Assembly (NCBI GenBank): GCA_034437075.1
Contig: DAOTVD010000202.1
Coordinates: 1-11,771, forward strand
Reading direction: 5' to 3'
Origin: DAOTVD01 sp034437075
Lineage (GTDB): Bacteria; Chloroflexota; Anaerolineae; Aggregatilineales; J027
DNA: 11,771 nt
Below are positions 1-5,826 of the stretch, one piece after another; the first letter of the stretch is position 1; every line of letters begins with the position of its first letter. Position numbers and translations under genes: made by a program. Below the pieces are notes generated by a model, which was not told the DNA's origin, made no database searches, and was given only the letters and a program-made list of their open reading frames with translations.

Positions 1-200
1 GATGTCTTTTTCGAGTCGATATAATAGATTTGGGGTCATGTTTCTTGTCTTCACTTTTAAGCAAAAATCAAGAATACATGACCTCCTTCTCAAAAGTGTA
101 CCCCTATCAGCTGAATTCGGGGGGAGCTAGAGGGGGGTAAAATCAAGACGGTATCCTTTTCGACAAAAGCAAGCGGCATAGTTAAATACTTGGAAAAGCC
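1..200. other. Repeat-bearing intergenic region at left edge
   Basis: I see no convincing gene here. The region lies downstream of the FGE-like gene and is more AT-rich than the genes. It holds an imperfect inverted repeat (34-47 with 69-83), a short second complementary pair (52-58 with 92-98), and the module at 111-203 that is shared with the region after the glycosyltransferase gene. The gene to the left is outside the window. Confidence 0.7.
34..83. repeat. Imperfect inverted repeat (hairpin)
   Basis: GGTCATGTTTCTTG at 34-47 pairs with CAAGAATACATGACC at 69-83, with one unpaired base and a 21-nt AT-rich loop. Inside and beyond it, CACTTTT (52-58) can instead pair with AAAAGTG (92-98), so two alternative folds are possible. 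There is no clear T-run on either side, so a terminator role is uncertain. Confidence 0.5.
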
Positions 201-203
201 TTA
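111..203 (-). repeat. Stop-codon-anchored intergenic module, uninterrupted copy
   Basis: Read on the minus strand, this module starts with the TAA stop of the FGE-like gene and continues with GGCTTTTCCAAG. It ends in a C-rich block and GAATTCAG. The module after the glycosyltransferase (5565-5751) is homologous. The two share the first 15 nt, an exact 20-mer (129-148 here, 5713-5732 there) and an exact 16-mer (111-126 here, 5736-5751 there). The part between matches with scattered substitutions and small indels. This copy lacks the 96-bp insertion, so it serves as the empty-site reference. Confidence 0.75.
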
Positions 204-1631
204 ATACGGCAACGCGCAGCGCACCCCGCCCGTCTGGCTGACGCCATAGGGGTATAGCCAGCGGCGCGCGGTCGCCTGAAGGCCCTCGGGGCTATGCTGT
301 ATACTGCCGCCGCGCAAGACACGCACGCCCTCCCCGGCGGGGTCTTCGCGCCCATCGTCGGCTTCATAGGGATAGGCCGCGTAGGCACTGCCGACCCATT
401 CCTGCGCGTTGCCGCTCATGTCGCGCGCGCCCACCCAAGAGGCATTCTCCGCCAGGCTGCCCACCGGGGCCAACCCGGGCGCTAGATTCGCCGCCGCGAA
501 TTCATCCCCCCAGGGATAGCGTTGGCCATCCGGCCCGCGCGCGGCGTATTCCCATTCGGGTTCGGTGGGCAGGCGTGCCCCGCGCCAGGCACAATACGCC
601 CCGGCTTGGTACCAAGTGAGGCCGGTGATAGGCTCATCGGGGTCTTCGCTGGTGGGCAACGCGCGGCATGCCTCCGCCGCCACACATTCCGCGTACATGG
701 CCTGGCTGACCTCGGTTTCATCCAACCAGAAGGGCGCGTCGAAGCATTGTTCGTGCACTGGGCCTTCGTCATGGGCGCCTGCGTCGGTGCCCATCATGAA
801 ACAACCCGCCGGAACGAGCGCCATCGGTACGCCTTCGATGTCTTCGATGATAGACGCCCATTGTGCGTTGGCCGTCACAGGATTATCAGCATTGCGGCCC
901 AGGCCATCTTCAAAGAAGGCGCCTTCGCGCGGCGTCTCGGCGGTGGTGTCTTGCGACATGACTTCCGGGCCAGCGGCGGGTGCCTCCGGGCCGATTTCAT
1001 CTTGCAAGCCGGATTGCACCGCGACTTCGCCGGTCATGGGCGCGTTAATCTGCACGCTGGGCAACACGCGCAAGAGCACATTCCGCCCGCTGGCCAGGTT
1101 ATCCGGCGCGGTGACGGCCAACCCCGCGATGACGGCCCGGCCTTGTTGGCGCACGCCCAGCACCGCGCCGCCATCCCCCACGCTGCCCTGAGCCACGACG
1201 AGTTCGCCCCCGTTGGGCGCCGTCACGCGCGTGAAGTCGCCTAGCGGGCTAGGTCCATCAAAAAGTTGGGCCGCGAACTGATTCGCCACGTCTAACAAAA
1301 CGTCTTCGGCGGGCGCGCCGCTGGTTAACGAGACGCCCAATTGATCTTGGGGCAACATCCATAGCGTGACGACGTATTCGCCGGGGCCAGGTTGTTGTTG
1401 CACGGCGGAATTACTCTGCGAGGCTAGCAGCCAGGCTTCCCAGTTGGAGAGTTGCACCAGGCGTAAGGTGCCGCTTTCCTCGTAGCGCACTTCCCACCCG
1501 GTCGGATGTTGCAAGATCACCTCGCCCGCCGCGAGTTCGGCGGTTTCGTAGGTGAAATCCTCTTGGGCGAGGGCTGGGCGGGCACCGCCCACGGCCAAAA
1601 AGAGAATCAAGAGGGGGTAAATGCGGGCCAT
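201..1631 (-). CDS. Secreted FGE-sulfatase (SUMF1)-like domain protein
   Basis: This is a 476-residue protein. Residues 1-23 form a signal peptide (hydrophobic LLILFLAVGG core, ALA-Q cleavage), so it is exported. Residues about 24-200 form a beta-rich, low-complexity N-terminal region I cannot assign. Residues 267-476 match the formylglycine-generating-enzyme-like fold: VPAGCFMMGT, a DETEVSQAMY strand, LPTEPEWEYAARG (354-366), YPWGD, DMSGNAQEW, VLRGGS (about 438-443) and a closing GGVRCA. In true FGE two copper-binding cysteines follow the RGGS region. Here that stretch reads SIQHSPEG and has no cysteine. I infer a non-catalytic recognition or structural role rather than sulfatase activation. 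The start is supported by AAGGA at 1638-1642, 6 nt upstream. The C-terminus is complete for the family. The gene is transcribed away from the CAP-like gene at 1752, with which it shares a 120-bp promoter region. Confidence 0.9.
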   Translation of the reverse strand: MARIYPLLILFLAVGGARPALAQEDFTYETAELAAGEVILQHPTGWEVRYEESGTLRLVQLSNWEAWLLASQSNSAVQQQPGPGEYVVTLWMLPQDQLGVSLTSGAPAEDVLLDVANQFAAQLFDGPSPLGDFTRVTAPNGGELVVAQGSVGDGGAVLGVRQQGRAVIAGLAVTAPDNLASGRNVLLRVLPSVQINAPMTGEVAVQSGLQDEIGPEAPAAGPEVMSQDTTAETPREGAFFEDGLGRNADNPVTANAQWASIIEDIEGVPMALVPAGCFMMGTDAGAHDEGPVHEQCFDAPFWLDETEVSQAMYAECVAAEACRALPTSEDPDEPITGLTWYQAGAYCAWRGARLPTEPEWEYAARGPDGQRYPWGDEFAAANLAPGLAPVGSLAENASWVGARDMSGNAQEWVGSAYAAYPYEADDGREDPAGEGVRVLRGGSIQHSPEGLQATARRWLYPYGVSQTGGVRCALPY

Positions 1632-1751
1632 GGCTTATCCTTGCGCTGTGTTTGTGATATGCTTTCAACTTACCAGGGGGGCGCGCTGGGGTCAATGTCC
1701 ACCCGCCGCGTTGCCCGCCCGTCCGACAAGCAAAACGAGGAATCATCACTC
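1632..1751. promoter_or_regulatory. Shared divergent promoter region
   Basis: These 120 bp separate two divergent genes for secreted proteins and must hold both promoters unless one lies inside a gene. I do not see a confident -10/-35 pair for either. The plus-strand gene has a Shine-Dalgarno-like ACGAGGAA at 1735-1742, ending 9 nt before its ATG. The minus-strand gene has AAGGA at 1638-1642. Confidence 0.5.
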
Positions 1752-2603
1752 ATGACCTGTCTGCGTTATCTATACCGGCTGCTTATTGTGGGGTTGCTCG
1801 TCAGTGGTCTGGGGTTGGCCCCGGCGCCCGTCGTGGCTCAGCAAGACACCGAACAAGATACCGAAGAAGAAGCCCTGCGCGAAGCATTCACGGTAGCCTT
1901 TAACACCCTGCTACGCGAAGAGTATGATGCATTGCCCCTGGCGCGGCATCCGGCCCTGGACGAACTAGCCCAGGACATCGCCATCGAGGTCGGGTGCGCG
2001 GATGAAGAAGTCCAGTTCGATATTCCCGAAGATGTGGTCGCTTTGGGCTACACGCCCTACGCCGACGAAGCGCGTGCGCGCACCACGCGCGTGCCCTTGT
2101 TGCCCATCGTCAACCAGCGCAGCATCGCTTCAATCGTGGAACTGTACGCGCCGAGCATCTACGAGAGCAATATCAACCAACCCGGGCGCTTTTACCGCGA
2201 AATGGGCGTCGGCATTTCCATATGTAGCGAAAGCGCGTACAGCATTTTTGTGATCTTGGGCGCTCAGCCGGATGTCATCCCGGTGGTGATCGACAATGGC
2301 GCGGCGCAATTAATGGTCGAGACTGTGCCGCATGAGGTTCGATTATTCGTTCATCAGGAAAACAGCCGCCCGCTAGATGGCATTTTTGGCACCACCGAGC
2401 AAATGCGCCTGTCCAACGAACCGCTCACCGTGCGCGACTTCGCCCAGCGTTACCGCGAGTCGCTCACCTGGACGCTGGACACCTGTGGCGAGAATACGGT
2501 GTATTACGAACTGATCGACGCGGATGAGCAGCGCGTCAGCGGAGAAACCCGCGTCGAATTGATTTGCGAGAACCCGCCCGCAGAAGACGAGACAGACGAA
2601 TAA
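1752..2603 (+). CDS. Secreted degenerate CAP/SCP-like domain protein
   Basis: The protein has 283 residues from the ATG at 1752. I chose this start because it directly precedes a good signal peptide (positive MTCLRYLYR, hydrophobic LLIVGLLVSGLGL, cleavage near VVA-Q) and follows the ACGAGGAA ribosome site. The open frame extends upstream to 1506 but there overlaps the divergent gene. The mature N-terminal half resembles a CAP domain (PR-1/SCP/YkwD type): FNTLLREEYDALPL, HPALDELAQDIA, then a Y-S-NI-QPGRFYREMGVGI region and a strand ending in ILGAQP. The usual conserved histidine and glutamate signatures are poorly kept, so the assignment is a distant one. The C-terminal half looks beta-rich, like an Ig-type or jelly-roll module. 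Four cysteines in the mature part could form two disulfides. Function is unknown; an extracytoplasmic role is inferred. Confidence 0.75.
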   Translation: MTCLRYLYRLLIVGLLVSGLGLAPAPVVAQQDTEQDTEEEALREAFTVAFNTLLREEYDALPLARHPALDELAQDIAIEVGCADEEVQFDIPEDVVALGYTPYADEARARTTRVPLLPIVNQRSIASIVELYAPSIYESNINQPGRFYREMGVGISICSESAYSIFVILGAQPDVIPVVIDNGAAQLMVETVPHEVRLFVHQENSRPLDGIFGTTEQMRLSNEPLTVRDFAQRYRESLTWTLDTCGENTVYYELIDADEQRVSGETRVELICENPPAEDETDE

Positions 2604-2607
2604 TGCG

Positions 2608-2997
2608 CTAGCAGTTGGGGTCGTCGCGCTCGGCCAAGAGGGCCGTCAGGCACGCCGCGAGCGGTTCTTGGCGCGGCCAATGATCGGCCACGACCGCCGC
2701 AGGTAGAGCGGCAGCATCCAGCGTGCGCGCCATCCGGCGGGCATCCTGGGCCAGGGCGCGTTGCGCGGCGTAGCCCTCGGGCAGATAATCCATGCCCGCC
2801 AGCACCCGCTCGGCCCGCGTGCGCAAGTCCGCGCGCGTATCGGCGGGCAAGCGCTCATCATCGGCGGCAGCCCGCGCCAGGTGCAGCAGATCGGGCAGGG
2901 CTTCTACGGCGTCCACATCCGCGCTGATGCTACAATCCATTACCCATTCGCCCAAGCGCGCGCGGAAGCCATCCAGCCAGGTATCCCAGGTGCTCAT
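2608..2997 (-). CDS. DUF1232-like paralog, most diverged (third in operon)
   Basis: This 129-residue protein has no signal peptide or clear membrane segment. On its own it is hard to recognise, but it aligns with its two upstream neighbours. MDYLPE (69-74) stands where they have VDIIPE and VDRIPE, QDA (84-86) where they have DDA, and DHWPRQEPL (105-113) where they have EHWPGEGDI and NNWPGSDDV. The preceding helix EALPDLLHLAR likewise matches LVPDMLALVVR in the first gene. The hydrophobic residues expected of a DUF1232 membrane helix are replaced here by Ala, Arg and Asp, so this copy is probably soluble. Its ATG overlaps the stop of the previous gene (ATGA), implying translational coupling. 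The stop is 4 nt from the stop of the convergent CAP-like gene. Function unknown. Confidence 0.75.
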   Translation of the reverse strand: MSTWDTWLDGFRARLGEWVMDCSISADVDAVEALPDLLHLARAAADDERLPADTRADLRTRAERVLAGMDYLPEGYAAQRALAQDARRMARTLDAAALPAAVVADHWPRQEPLAACLTALLAERDDPNC

Positions 2998-3434
2998 AAG
3001 CGCCCCCCGAGGCCATCCAGATAATTGTGCAAGCGTTCGAGCAATTCGTTTACATCATCCGAGCCCGGCCAATTATTGATAATCGCGGCTTGGTGACGCG
3101 GCCCGAGTTCGAACACCAAGCGCACAGCCCGCGCTGCGTCATCCGTCAGGCCTGGCACGCCCAATTCGGCCTCGGGGATGCGGTCAACCTCGTTGAACAC
3201 ATATTTTACGGCGTCGATCAGCTTGGGCACATCGTCACTCGTGTTAAAGCGCGGGTCTTTGAGCATATTGACCATCAATTGCAGCATGAGCGGCAAGCAT
3301 TCGATCATCAAAGCGAAGGTTTCATCTTCGTGACGATGCACCGCCGCCCAACGCGCGATGGCGGGTTCCCAGCGCGCCTTCCAACCGTGCAGTTCCTGGG
3401 TAAATTGGATTAAGGTATCTTCATCCATGGCCAT
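2994..3434 (-). CDS. DUF1232-like paralog, intermediate (second in operon)
   Basis: This 146-residue protein is the middle member of a tandem three-gene family. It keeps a recognisable but altered DUF1232 core, VDRIPEAELGVPGLTDDA (83-100), against the canonical PVDIIPE...GLADDA of the first gene. An LPLMLQLMVNML helix (47-58) precedes it, and NNWPGSDDV (120-128) follows. The family is often membrane-associated; here charged residues (NEVDR) interrupt the hydrophobic stretch, so membrane insertion is doubtful. The ATG directly abuts the TAA of the upstream gene with no spacer, and a second in-frame ATG lies two codons further. The stop overlaps the next ATG. No enzymatic function is known for the family and I propose none. 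Confidence 0.8.
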   Translation of the reverse strand: MAMDEDTLIQFTQELHGWKARWEPAIARWAAVHRHEDETFALMIECLPLMLQLMVNMLKDPRFNTSDDVPKLIDAVKYVFNEVDRIPEAELGVPGLTDDAARAVRLVFELGPRHQAAIINNWPGSDDVNELLERLHNYLDGLGGRL

Positions 3435-3998
3435 TTAGGATTCCGGCTCGCGCGCTTGGGGGATCGAACGGGGGGCGGATTGGGTGCTGTTGGGGGGCTC
3501 GGGCAGGCGCAACAAAGCGCGGATACCCCGCCCCAGAGGCGAATCCATGAGTTCGCTGCTGTTATCCACGATTTCGCTTAAGATCGTCACGATGTCGCCC
3601 TCGCCGGGCCAGTGTTCTTGCAAGAGCGCGGGGTCTAGGTCGTGGCGGGCGTTATACAGAATGCGCATCAACATCACCGACATAATGAGTGCGTCATCGG
3701 CCAGGCCCGCCGCGCCGAACAGCGCTTCGGGGATGATGTCCACAGGTAGCAGGACATACAGGCTGACGAGCAACAATTGCGCGCGCAGCATCAATGGCGT
3801 GCGGCCATCCCACATCAGGCGCACCACCAGCGCCAACATATCCGGCACAAGGAAAATCGCATCGGCGAGTTCGTCCCGGCTACGTTTGGCCAGCCAGCCA
3901 TGCACACGCTGGCGCCAACGGGCATAGATACCGGGTAATTCTGGTTTGGTTTCGGGTGGTGTGGTCTCTGTGGTTGGGGTTTGGGTTGCGTCGCTCAC
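3435..3998 (-). CDS. DUF1232 (YkvA-like) protein, first in operon
   Basis: This 187-residue protein carries the clearest DUF1232 signature in the window: a hydrophobic segment LLLVSLYVLLPVDIIPE (75-91) running into ALFGAAGLADDA (92-103). An earlier amphipathic helix, LVPDMLALVVRLM, begins at residue 50. Both termini are polar and Thr/Pro- or Ser/Pro-rich, so they are probably disordered. DUF1232 proteins are small, often membrane-associated proteins of unknown function. The start codon is GTG at 3996-3998. It is preferred because a strong GGAGGTGG (4003-4010) lies upstream and a perfect TATAAT (4034-4039) lies above that. The gene heads a three-gene operon with the two diverged paralogs downstream; all junctions are abutting or overlapping. 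Confidence 0.87.
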   Translation of the reverse strand: MSDATQTPTTETTPPETKPELPGIYARWRQRVHGWLAKRSRDELADAIFLVPDMLALVVRLMWDGRTPLMLRAQLLLVSLYVLLPVDIIPEALFGAAGLADDALIMSVMLMRILYNARHDLDPALLQEHWPGEGDIVTILSEIVDNSSELMDSPLGRGIRALLRLPEPPNSTQSAPRSIPQAREPES

Positions 3999-4002
3999 GC
4001 GA

Positions 4003-4010
4003 CCACCTCC
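4003..4010 (-). promoter_or_regulatory. Strong ribosome binding site for DUF1232 operon
   Basis: GGAGGTGG on the minus strand, with GGAGG ending 7 nt before the GTG start at 3998. It decides the start, because GTG is otherwise a weaker choice and the upstream ATG at this site runs into a stop after five codons. Confidence 0.75.
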
Positions 4011-4033
4011 ATCGCTAGGGTTGGTTTACGTTC

Positions 4034-4062
4034 ATTATAGCGAATCCGCTCCAAATATCGAA
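4034..4062 (-). promoter_or_regulatory. Sigma70-type promoter of the DUF1232 operon
   Basis: On the minus strand a perfect -10 TATAAT (4034-4039) is preceded, at a 17-nt spacer, by TTCGAT (4057-4062), a weak match to TTGACA. The predicted transcript would start near 4027, giving a leader of about 30 nt that contains the ribosome site. Confidence 0.6.
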
Positions 4063-4192
4063 TAGCCCTGTGGTGTGGCAGCAAGGCAACCGTTCTGAAA
4101 GGGCCAACGGGTAACTTGAAAACTTACTCCATGTGTGTTAATTTAACGTTCGGTAAAGATATTGAGTAAACAAAATCGCGATGTATCCTAGC

Positions 4193-4288
4193 TTATGGAC
4201 AGTTCAAAACAAACACAAATGTTTTTTCTGCCAAAACCGAGGGCTTAAGCCCTCGGTTTTATACGGATTTGTTTTGCGTTCTCCATTA
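4193..4288 (+). mobile_element. 96-bp MITE-like palindromic element, copy 1
   Basis: This 96-bp stretch is identical to 5582-5677, and similarity stops abruptly on both sides. Both copies begin and end with TTA, which could be a 3-bp target duplication (or a TA duplication). Just inside are imperfect terminal inverted repeats: TGGACAGTTCAAAACAAA at the left and, reading inward from the right, TGGAGAACGCAAAACAAA, with 14 of 18 positions equal. A perfect 28-nt palindrome sits at 4233-4260. There is no coding capacity, so any mobility would depend on a transposase encoded elsewhere. Confidence 0.65.
4233..4260. terminator. Bidirectional terminator-like palindrome, copy 1
   Basis: This is a perfect 28-nt palindrome: AAAACCGAGGGC / TTAA / GCCCTCGGTTTT. 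It has a GC-rich stem with a T-run on the 3' side of each strand, the shape of a factor-independent terminator working both ways. Here it lies upstream of the glycosyltransferase. It would block read-through into that gene unless the promoter lies between 4289 and 4448. Confidence 0.7.
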
Positions 4289-4448
4289 CTATCAGCTTTG
4301 CAGTGCCCCCTTTCAGGTACAGGTTTACGTTTGCATGTCTTACAAGCCAAAAGCGAATATGCTATTGAGACTGGCCTGTTGCAAAGCACGGAACATCCCC
4401 AAATTCTGTATCCCATCATCAAAATGACCAAGCAGCATTAAGCGCTAT

Positions 4449-5567
4449 ATGCGAATCCTTGCCTTAATGCGCTTAACCCCCATTAAAGTGCGCGACCATC
4501 TTTCGCCGTTGATAGATCACCCTGGGCTTGAAGCCCTGATCTTGGTGCGGTATGACGAAGCCTCCACCTTGCAATCTCCTAAGGTTACCCAGGTCACGCA
4601 GCGGCGCGCCGTGCCAGATGGCCCGGTGGATGATCGGTTTCCGCAAAATCTCTTGCGAAGTTTGCGCGTCTTTTGGATGGGGTTCCAAGCCACCCGGCGC
4701 TATCGCCCCGAGGCCATTTATGCGATTCATCTGGTGCCCTATGGCTTATTCGCCTGGGTTTTGGCACGGCTCTTTCGTCGTAAGCTGATCATCACCTTGA
4801 TCGGGGGCGACTTCAACAAAGATTTGCAAGAGTATCGCACCCGGGGTTTTTGGCGCTGGTTGCTGCGCCAAGCAGACGCCGTGACCACCTTCGACGAAGG
4901 CTCGCGACAGACCATCATCGGTTTTGGTTGCGCGCCAGAGCGGGTGTTTGTGCTGCCGCATGCCGTGGAGATGGCGCGCTTCGTGCCCGGCCCAGCCGAG
5001 GATAAGGACATCACCGTTATCTACACCGGGCATCTGTGGGCCCTTAAGGAGAACTGGCGCTTGCTAAACGCCTGGCCGCTGGTGTTGGCCGCGCATCCGG
5101 GCAGTCGGTTGGCAATCGTGGGCGATGGGCCCGAGCGCGCCAACCTGGAAGCCCAAGCGGCGGAATTAGGTATTCGCGACGCGGTGCAGTTCGTGGGCTG
5201 GGCGAGCGATGTCGCCCCTTGGTTACAGCGCGCGCGGGTCTTCGTCAATGTCTCCAATCAAGAAGGCGTGCCCATGGCAATGCTAGAGGCCATGGCTTGT
5301 GGTTTGGTGCCCGTGGTAACCGATGTGGGCGGTGTGGGCAGCATTATCCAGGATGGCGAAAATGGCCTGTTGTTGCCCAGCCCTGCCGACCCCGCGCAGA
5401 TCGCCGCGCGCATTAATGCCTTGCTGGCCGACCCGGCCAAGTGGGCGCGCATGAGCGCGGCTGCCGAAGCGGTACGCGCCCAGTTCGACTATCCCGCTGT
5501 TTCTGCCACTTGGAGCCCCATATTGCAACATCTGACCGAGGACAGCGCGCCCAGGTCGAGAGCCTAA
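4449..5567 (+). CDS. GT4-type glycosyltransferase
   Basis: This 372-residue protein has a GT-B fold and no signal peptide. It would be a cytoplasmic or membrane-peripheral enzyme transferring a sugar from a nucleotide-sugar donor. The N-terminal acceptor half contains an IGGDF segment (118-122), in place of the usual GxD-type loop, and TFDEGSRQTI (147-156). The donor half has IYTGHLWALKEN (191-202), with the K/E of the diphosphate site, then VGDGPER (224-230). The E-x7-E motif EGVPMAMLE (272-280) is followed by MACGLVPVVTDVGG. The family makes glycans or glycolipids; the substrate is not readable. The ATG at 4449 is favoured because an in-frame TGA lies at 4425 and the N-terminus matches GT4 proteins, though the ribosome site is weak. 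No other glycan gene is nearby. Direct 96-bp repeats lie on both sides. The TAA stop begins the recurring TAAGGCTTTTCCA sequence. Confidence 0.92.
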   Translation: MRILALMRLTPIKVRDHLSPLIDHPGLEALILVRYDEASTLQSPKVTQVTQRRAVPDGPVDDRFPQNLLRSLRVFWMGFQATRRYRPEAIYAIHLVPYGLFAWVLARLFRRKLIITLIGGDFNKDLQEYRTRGFWRWLLRQADAVTTFDEGSRQTIIGFGCAPERVFVLPHAVEMARFVPGPAEDKDITVIYTGHLWALKENWRLLNAWPLVLAAHPGSRLAIVGDGPERANLEAQAAELGIRDAVQFVGWASDVAPWLQRARVFVNVSNQEGVPMAMLEAMACGLVPVVTDVGGVGSIIQDGENGLLLPSPADPAQIAARINALLADPAKWARMSAAAEAVRAQFDYPAVSATWSPILQHLTEDSAPRSRA

Positions 5568-5577
5568 GGCTTTTCCA
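5563..5577 (+). repeat. 15-bp inverted repeat, left end
   Basis: CCTAAGGCTTTTCCA, containing the glycosyltransferase stop codon. It is the exact inverted copy of 5827-5841, so the two bracket the whole convergent intergenic region. The 13-mer from the TAA onward also occurs behind the FGE-like gene (191-203, minus strand). Confidence 0.8.
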
Positions 5578-5581
5578 AGAT

Positions 5582-5677
5582 TTATGGACAGTTCAAAACA
5601 AACACAAATGTTTTTTCTGCCAAAACCGAGGGCTTAAGCCCTCGGTTTTATACGGATTTGTTTTGCGTTCTCCATTA
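5582..5677 (+). mobile_element. 96-bp MITE-like palindromic element, copy 2
   Basis: This copy is identical over all 96 positions to 4193-4288 and in the same orientation, 1,389 bp away. It splits the module after the glycosyltransferase; the matching module at 111-203 lacks it, which supports an insertion. Perfect identity between copies, against the diverged surrounding modules, points to recent duplication or ongoing gene conversion. Confidence 0.7.
5622..5649. terminator. Bidirectional terminator-like palindrome, copy 2
   Basis: The same perfect 28-nt palindrome as at 4233-4260. It lies 55 nt after the glycosyltransferase stop and 188 nt after the stop of the convergent Fur-like gene. 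It is well placed to end transcription from both sides. Confidence 0.75.
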
Positions 5678-5725
5678 GATTATGTCGATTGCTATTGCCA
5701 AAATGGGTACATTCTTGATTTTACC

Positions 5726-5804
5726 CCCCTCTCCGCTCCCCCCGAATTCAGAGGGAGGACTTACTCGTGTGCATAGTAGCCCCTCCCCGGATTCGGAGAG
5801 GGGC
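5726..5804. repeat. C-rich/G-rich inverted repeats between convergent genes
   Basis: CCCCTCTCCG (5726-5735) is the exact inverse of CGGAGAGGGG (5794-5803). The latter also closes a local hairpin with GCCCCTCCCC (5779-5788) across a 6-nt loop, 9 of 10 pairs matching. The two folds are mutually exclusive. The hairpin is not followed by an adjacent T-run on either strand. Confidence 0.5.
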
Positions 5805-5826
5805 TGGGGAGGGGTCATTATTTTTC

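Larger units (their letters stand above)
3999..4448. other. AT-richer gap between DUF1232 operon and glycosyltransferase
   Basis: This 450-nt gap is distinctly more AT-rich than the flanking genes. It holds the minus-strand promoter (4034-4062), the first 96-bp palindromic element (4193-4288) and a 160-nt leader before the glycosyltransferase. An 86-codon open frame (4181-4441, plus) runs through the element, but its first third is simply the element read as protein and I do not call it a gene. I see no other gene here. Confidence 0.6.
5565..5751 (+). repeat. Stop-codon-anchored module, copy interrupted by the 96-bp element
   Basis: The module starts at the TAA of the glycosyltransferase and ends at GAATTCAG. 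Removing one TTA plus the inserted element joins CCAAGATTTA to GATTATG. This aligns with CCAAGTATTTAACTATG of the uninterrupted copy behind the FGE-like gene, and the match continues with scattered changes into the shared 20-mer (5713-5732) and 16-mer (5736-5751). I read this as an old shared module into which the element later inserted. Confidence 0.72.

Noticed and set aside
104..112. CTATCAGCT shared with 4289-4297, next to repeat copy 1
   Set aside because: A 9-bp match with no extension on either side is compatible with chance.
522..1244. Long plus-strand open frame opposite the FGE-like gene
   Set aside because: Shadow frame: the minus strand encodes a signal peptide and a recognisable domain over the same span. 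GC-rich codon bias keeps the opposite strand open.
1506..1751. N-terminal extension of the CAP-like gene to 1506
   Set aside because: It would overlap the start of the divergent FGE-like gene by more than 120 bp and put over 80 residues before a clear signal peptide. The ATG at 1752 has a ribosome site.
4193..4288. Integron attC site as an explanation for the 96-bp repeat
   Set aside because: The size and palindromic form would fit, but there is no GTTRRRY core at the 3' end with its inverse at the 5' end, and no integrase is in the window.
4181..4441. 86-codon open frame before the glycosyltransferase
   Set aside because: The first third is the 96-bp repeat read as protein, and the same peptide appears in another frame context after the glycosyltransferase. 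The rest has no recognisable motif or ribosome site. It may be a remnant, but I cannot support a gene.
5788..5815. G-quadruplex in the G-rich stretch
   Set aside because: There are only three runs of four G close together. A fourth run of at least three G is missing, and the hairpin reading explains the symmetry better.
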